Assembly: GCF_921293095.1 (NCBI RefSeq)
Contig: NW_025791658.1
Span: forward strand, 248,001 to 312,000
DNA: 64,000 nt
Direction of reading: 5' to 3'
Source: Ischnura elegans
Lineage: Eukaryota > Arthropoda > Insecta > Odonata > Coenagrionidae
In this document: positions 61,671-64,000 of the stretch, in pieces
How the letters are laid out: each line of letters begins with the position of its first letter
How positions within the stretch are numbered: the stretch's first letter is position 1
The notes under the pieces: model-generated
What the model saw: only the letters and a program-made list of their open reading frames with translations
Told to the model about the DNA's origin: nothing
The model's database searches: none
Position numbers and translations under genes: made by a program

Positions 61671-61857
61671 ATTTATGGTGACGAGTTTTTTTCAGCCCCT
61701 TTTCCGCAAGGATTATACGATTCATATGAGGCACAAGTAGATTCAATTAATTGACAAATCATAACGTTTTAAGTAAAGACAAAAATTAAATTATAATTCT
61801 TAAAAAACTTGTTGAGATTCTTAATCACATTCAAACTTATGATTTATTTTATAGACA

Positions 61858-62286
61858 ATGAGTACTAAACCAATGACTACCACAGCCACTACGGGTGTTT
61901 ATCCAGAACCGATTTACGCAACCATGGTTTCCCGTAAGGGAAGCAGCAGAGCTGCAACATCTACCTCCACTGCCGGATCAACAAACACCGTCATCTCACC
62001 GGTGTTTGCAGCGCTGGTGAGATGTCAGGAGGAAAACTTATGTTTAAAGGAGAAGTTGGTGAAACATATAAGATATCCGGTGGAAAGTGCGGAGAGTATT
62101 AACACACAATACGGAGAAGCACTAGTGGCACATTTTCTGTTTAAGAGGAAACTCTTCCTCCCAAAATATTTTAAACTATCGAAAAAGGAGATAAGTGAAA
62201 AAAACTACTTTGAAGAGAAATTCTCAAATTACCTTGACACGGATAATATTATAAAAATTGAAATAGAAATAAATTTTAATGATTGA
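61858..62286 (+). CDS. TRYG-family protein, QEENLCL type, intact
   Basis: A 142-residue ORF starts at an ATG four bases after a TTTTATAG acceptor. Residues 1-50 form a Thr/Ser/Ala-rich leader (MSTKPMTTTATTGVYPEPIY). Then come RCQEENLCLKEKLVKH, INTQYGEALVAHFLF, KLFLPKYFKLSKKEIS, NYFEEKFSNYLD and a short Ile/Glu tail. Leader plus TRYG domain repeats the architecture of 12411-12918, but in one exon. The near-identical copy at 47718 has a frameshift. Function unknown; no membrane segment or signal peptide is evident. Confidence 0.6.
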   Translation: MSTKPMTTTATTGVYPEPIYATMVSRKGSSRAATSTSTAGSTNTVISPVFAALVRCQEENLCLKEKLVKHIRYPVESAESINTQYGEALVAHFLFKRKLFLPKYFKLSKKEISEKNYFEEKFSNYLDTDNIIKIEIEINFND

Positions 62287-62923
62287 TTCTTGTCTTATTT
62301 CATCAATAGTGTAACCTTCAAAATTTGACTTGAAAGTTTTGTAAATGTTCATTGCTGTCGATTCTTTCAATTTATTTTTCTTCCATTGTATCAGACTGAA
62401 CAGAAATTTTTGTTACGTGTAAATTGTTCTTAATTGGTTCAAGATGTTTTCTGCAGCATTTGATCGACTGAATTCTTTGTGCATGTTGGTTTTTGTTGAA
62501 TGGTTCATGATATTTACTTCTGTTAAGCTATTTAAGTTATTTACTACTGTAAAAGCTCATTTTTTTAATTGGTACACATGAATATTTTTTCGGTTAATGT
62601 ACTGCTGAGCTATAAAATGATTATGTATGAATGTTCCAACGGATATAAATCTGAGAACAATAAATTACATTATATTATTATTATTACATAATATATGGTA
62701 GGTATCCCACAACACTTCATCCTCGGCAAGTTCGTTGATTTCTTTGGGGTGGGTTGGACGCGCAGTCTAGCAGTTCAAAGACAGAGAAGGTTAATGGGAT
62801 GGGTGGGGTCAGTGACTCCCTCAGGATGCTCATCTCTCGCCTACTCATACATCAAGCCCTATTTATTCTCAACCACCAATAGGTGTATAAGTTTATACTT
62901 ATCACACCGTTCTTTCGTTAAAT
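62287..62923. other. Non-coding; matches 48124-48784
   Basis: No gene supported. It is nearly identical to copy A, with a few single-base indels. Confidence 0.4.
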
Positions 62924-63044
62924 ATGCCATCTGAATCAATTCGTCATGAGCATAATTGGTGCTCCAATTGCATTCGAACTCCACTGTTTGTTATAAAAGA
63001 AAGACCCCATTGTTCGCATTCTTTTGGAGAAAGAAGGATTTGAG
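62924..63044 (+). pseudogene. WCSNCIRT-family short ORF
   Basis: ATG and MPSESIRHEHNWCSNCIRTP are followed by a stop after GERRI, as at 48785. The longer frame at 58618 shows what was lost. Confidence 0.35.
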
Positions 63045-63476
63045 TCTTAGAGTGAACAAACATCTAATGTTTCACCGTCTAGCGATCCATAGGTGAACAG
63101 AACGTTCCATTCGTACACGTTTGCTTTTAACTCTCATAGGAGAAAACGATATTTAATTGATGTTCACGAGTATAGCATTGCCAGAAAACGAAGACTTTTA
63201 ATTTATGTCATTCAAGCGACACCTTTTTGGATTCGTCCGACTTTTCGGACTGAAGGCGCTGCTGTTTAACTGTTTTTTTCCTATGTCATACCATTCACAT
63301 CATTATGATCATTAAGTGTAAATACCCACTCACGAGAACCCGCCTACCGACCCACCCACCGACGAGACAGTGGCCACAAGAGCAAAGCAACTTTTCTCTC
63401 CTGTAGTCGCTGTATGCAACTCGTCTACTGCAAGTGAGGATACCCTGGAACTAACCTTTAAACCTTTAACCTTTAA

Positions 63477-63656
63477 GTTCTTCTCTACAACCATAGTGAT
63501 GAAGGTGTTTTGGTTAGAACAGGAATGCGAATTTGCCAAACCATCTTCGACAAAATCGCCACAGATGTTTCGTTCGAGGTGACTGATGACGTTACAGCTA
63601 ATAGTAGACGAGGCGTTGGTGGTTTTGGCAGTTCTAGTTATCGCAATATTATTTGA
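63477..63656 (+). pseudogene. dUTPase-like C-terminal fragment
   Basis: Copy B of 49341-49520: motif 4 region with VLVRTGMRICQTIFDKI and motif 5 RGVGGFGSSSY in one frame ending at TGA. The last 340 bp of the window beyond it match 49521-49880 and hold no complete gene. Confidence 0.7.
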
Positions 63657-64000
63657 TGCGAGTGAATTACGATTACATACAGTCTTTAAACGTTCCATCG
63701 CTAAATCTAATTTATGTTCTCTTCCCCTTAAAGATTGAAACAGGTCACCCCAGCCCACGACACCACCATCGTTAGCGCCGATGTTGTGCCCTCAACCTCG
63801 ACTGGGTACTTATTACATGTTATGATTATGTACATTTTTGAGTATTAGATCGGTTAATGACAAGTATCTGATTTTCCCCTTAGGTTGGTACCTATAACTA
63901 ACCCTACGGCTATCTCGTCAGCATCTTCTGCTTCCTCAACGAATTGAACAGAGTGGGAGAGGTTTTTCTATTGGTGTGTATTGTACCAATATTTTGTTTT

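Larger units (their letters stand above)
55670..64000 (+). repeat. Segmental duplication, copy B
   Basis: Same-orientation counterpart of 41352-50159 (offset 14.1-14.3 kb). The window ends inside it. It differs by the presence of the two-exon dUTPase-like gene at 59207 and extra IGPY units, and by absence of the split ATPase remainder. Confidence 0.8.

Overview
The window looks like AT-rich eukaryotic DNA from an arthropod, probably an insect. It has spliced small genes with GT-AG introns of about 85 bp, a non-LTR retrotransposon with a poly(A) tail, TA microsatellites, and an insect-type Maverick/Polinton. The species cannot be named from the sequence. Almost everything recognisable is of mobile or viral origin; I see no ordinary host housekeeping gene.

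Centre (21492-41351). A 19,860-bp Maverick/Polinton (adintovirus-like endogenous DNA virus) is bounded by terminal inverted repeats starting AGTAGGGT and by a perfect 6-bp target duplication ATAGAC. The minus strand carries a full-length matrix metalloproteinase with hemopexin domain, a protein-primed family B DNA polymerase with four tandem zinc-finger-like repeats (frame broken once), a small TRYG-family protein and an unknown. The plus strand carries an unknown 102-aa protein, dUTPase, a nuclease-like protein, a Cys-rich protein (IRDLRYF family), then the virion block: packaging ATPase, basic membrane-active-like protein, integrase with chromodomain, penton, pX-like core protein, major capsid protein, adenain-like protease, an unknown, and an RNase H-like nuclease. 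Replication genes lie to the left and morphogenesis genes to the right. Both terminal genes run into the inverted repeats, which carry an AATAAA signal at each end.

Flanks (1-21491 and 41352-64000). These form a mosaic of direct, partly tandem duplications built from relatives of a subset of Maverick genes: PolB, packaging ATPase, dUTPase, IRDLRYF and TRYG families, plus small families seen only here (IGPY, DSNNAK, WCSNCIRT). Capsid, integrase and protease genes are absent. Most copies are decayed, but several stay open, some with introns (12411-12918, 17906-18544, 20923-21352, 43225-43464, 54443-54745, 61858-62286). 41.35-50.2 kb is repeated at 55.67-64 kb with an offset of about 14.1-14.3 kb; the left flank has similar repeats with offsets of about 8.5, 9.6, 13 and 17.4 kb.

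Two insertions can be placed by comparison with uninterrupted paralogues. The Maverick sits in a TRYG-family exon relic (empty homologue at 12978). A PHD-finger CR1/Jockey-like LINE (5919-10440) sits in an IRDLRYF copy (empty homologue at about 18918). The array therefore predates both. The most unusual points are the captured metalloproteinase, the zinc-finger polymerase N-terminus and the amplified TRYG family.
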